A stretch of DNA of 7,930 bases from a candidate division TA06 bacterium (GTDB lineage: Bacteria > Ratteibacteria > UBA8468 > MWAK01): positions 1 to 7,930 of the forward strand of contig JAKJFK010000076.1 in assembly GCA_022704925.1 (NCBI GenBank). Direction: 5' to 3'. The first letter of the stretch is position 1; every line of letters begins with the position of its first letter. Both the position numbers and the translations under genes were made by a program. Under the pieces are notes generated by a model, which was not told the DNA's origin, did no database searches, and saw only the letters and a program-made list of their open reading frames with translations. This document shows, in pieces, positions 6,120 to 7,930 of the stretch.

Positions 6120-6142
6120 GCCGCCGCCCTACCCGTTTTTTT
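6109..6142 (+). terminator. Hairpin plus T-run ending the kinase-amidohydrolase operon
   Basis: CGGCGGC (6109-6115) and GCCGCCG (6120-6126) form a perfect seven-pair stem around the loop CTGA, which contains the stop codon. Seven T residues follow at 6136-6142. The nine-base gap between stem and T-run is longer than in a textbook intrinsic terminator, so efficiency is uncertain. It lies in the 42-base convergent gap before carB. On the minus strand the tract is an A-run, so it would not terminate carB by the same mechanism. Confidence 0.5.
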
Positions 6143-6161
6143 CGCGGCCGGCCGGCGCCGG

Positions 6162-7930
<1,769 letters not shown>

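Noticed and set aside
6136-6160. Hairpin (CCGGC arms) and homopolymer run as a carB terminator
   Set aside because: Read on the carB strand, the hairpin is followed by an A-run rather than a T-run, so it does not fit an intrinsic terminator for carB.

Overview
This is a G+C-rich window (roughly two thirds or more G+C by eye) from what looks like a free-standing chromosomal region of a Gram-negative heterotrophic bacterium. Two genes start with clean Sec signal peptides, Shine-Dalgarno (SD) sequences of the AGGAGG type precede two of the genes, and codon use looks uniform throughout. The mix of a large secreted glycoside-hydrolase-like protein, a bacterial serpin, a sugar kinase and a creatininase-family amidohydrolase would fit the PVC/Lentisphaerota-Kiritimatiellota or Omnitrophota-like lineages. 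That placement is a low-confidence inference, since no rRNA or marker gene other than carB is present.

Layout: (a) 1-2409, minus: most of a large exported multidomain protein with a TIM-barrel-like core, cut by the left edge. (b) 2410-2715: a 306-base gap with a good sigma70-type promoter for the gene above, a small palindrome in its leader, and a striking 125-base imperfect inverted repeat that abuts the stop codon of the next gene. (c) 2716-3912, minus: a complete exported serpin with an intact inhibitory-type hinge. (d) 3913-4043: a 131-base divergent intergenic region whose single AT-rich block can serve as the -10 region for promoters in both directions. (e) 4044-6119, plus: a two-gene operon of an FGGY-family carbohydrate kinase and a creatininase-family metal-dependent amidohydrolase 15 bases downstream, closed by a hairpin plus T-run. 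(f) 6162-7930, minus: the C-terminal half of carB, convergent with the operon and cut by the right edge.

The exported pair (serpin and hydrolase-like protein) is transcribed leftward, probably from separate promoters. The cytoplasmic kinase/amidohydrolase pair is transcribed rightward from the shared divergent region. A reasonable reading is a local sugar-use neighbourhood: secreted glycan-acting protein, serpin protecting exported proteins, intracellular sugar phosphorylation plus amide hydrolysis. No transporter, regulator or other pathway gene is present to fix the substrate. carB is a pyrimidine/arginine housekeeping gene and probably unrelated. The least ordinary items are the kinase-amidohydrolase pairing, the barrel protein without a recognisable Asn-Glu catalytic motif, and the 125-base dyad. 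I saw no CRISPR array, tRNA, rRNA, transposase or phage gene.
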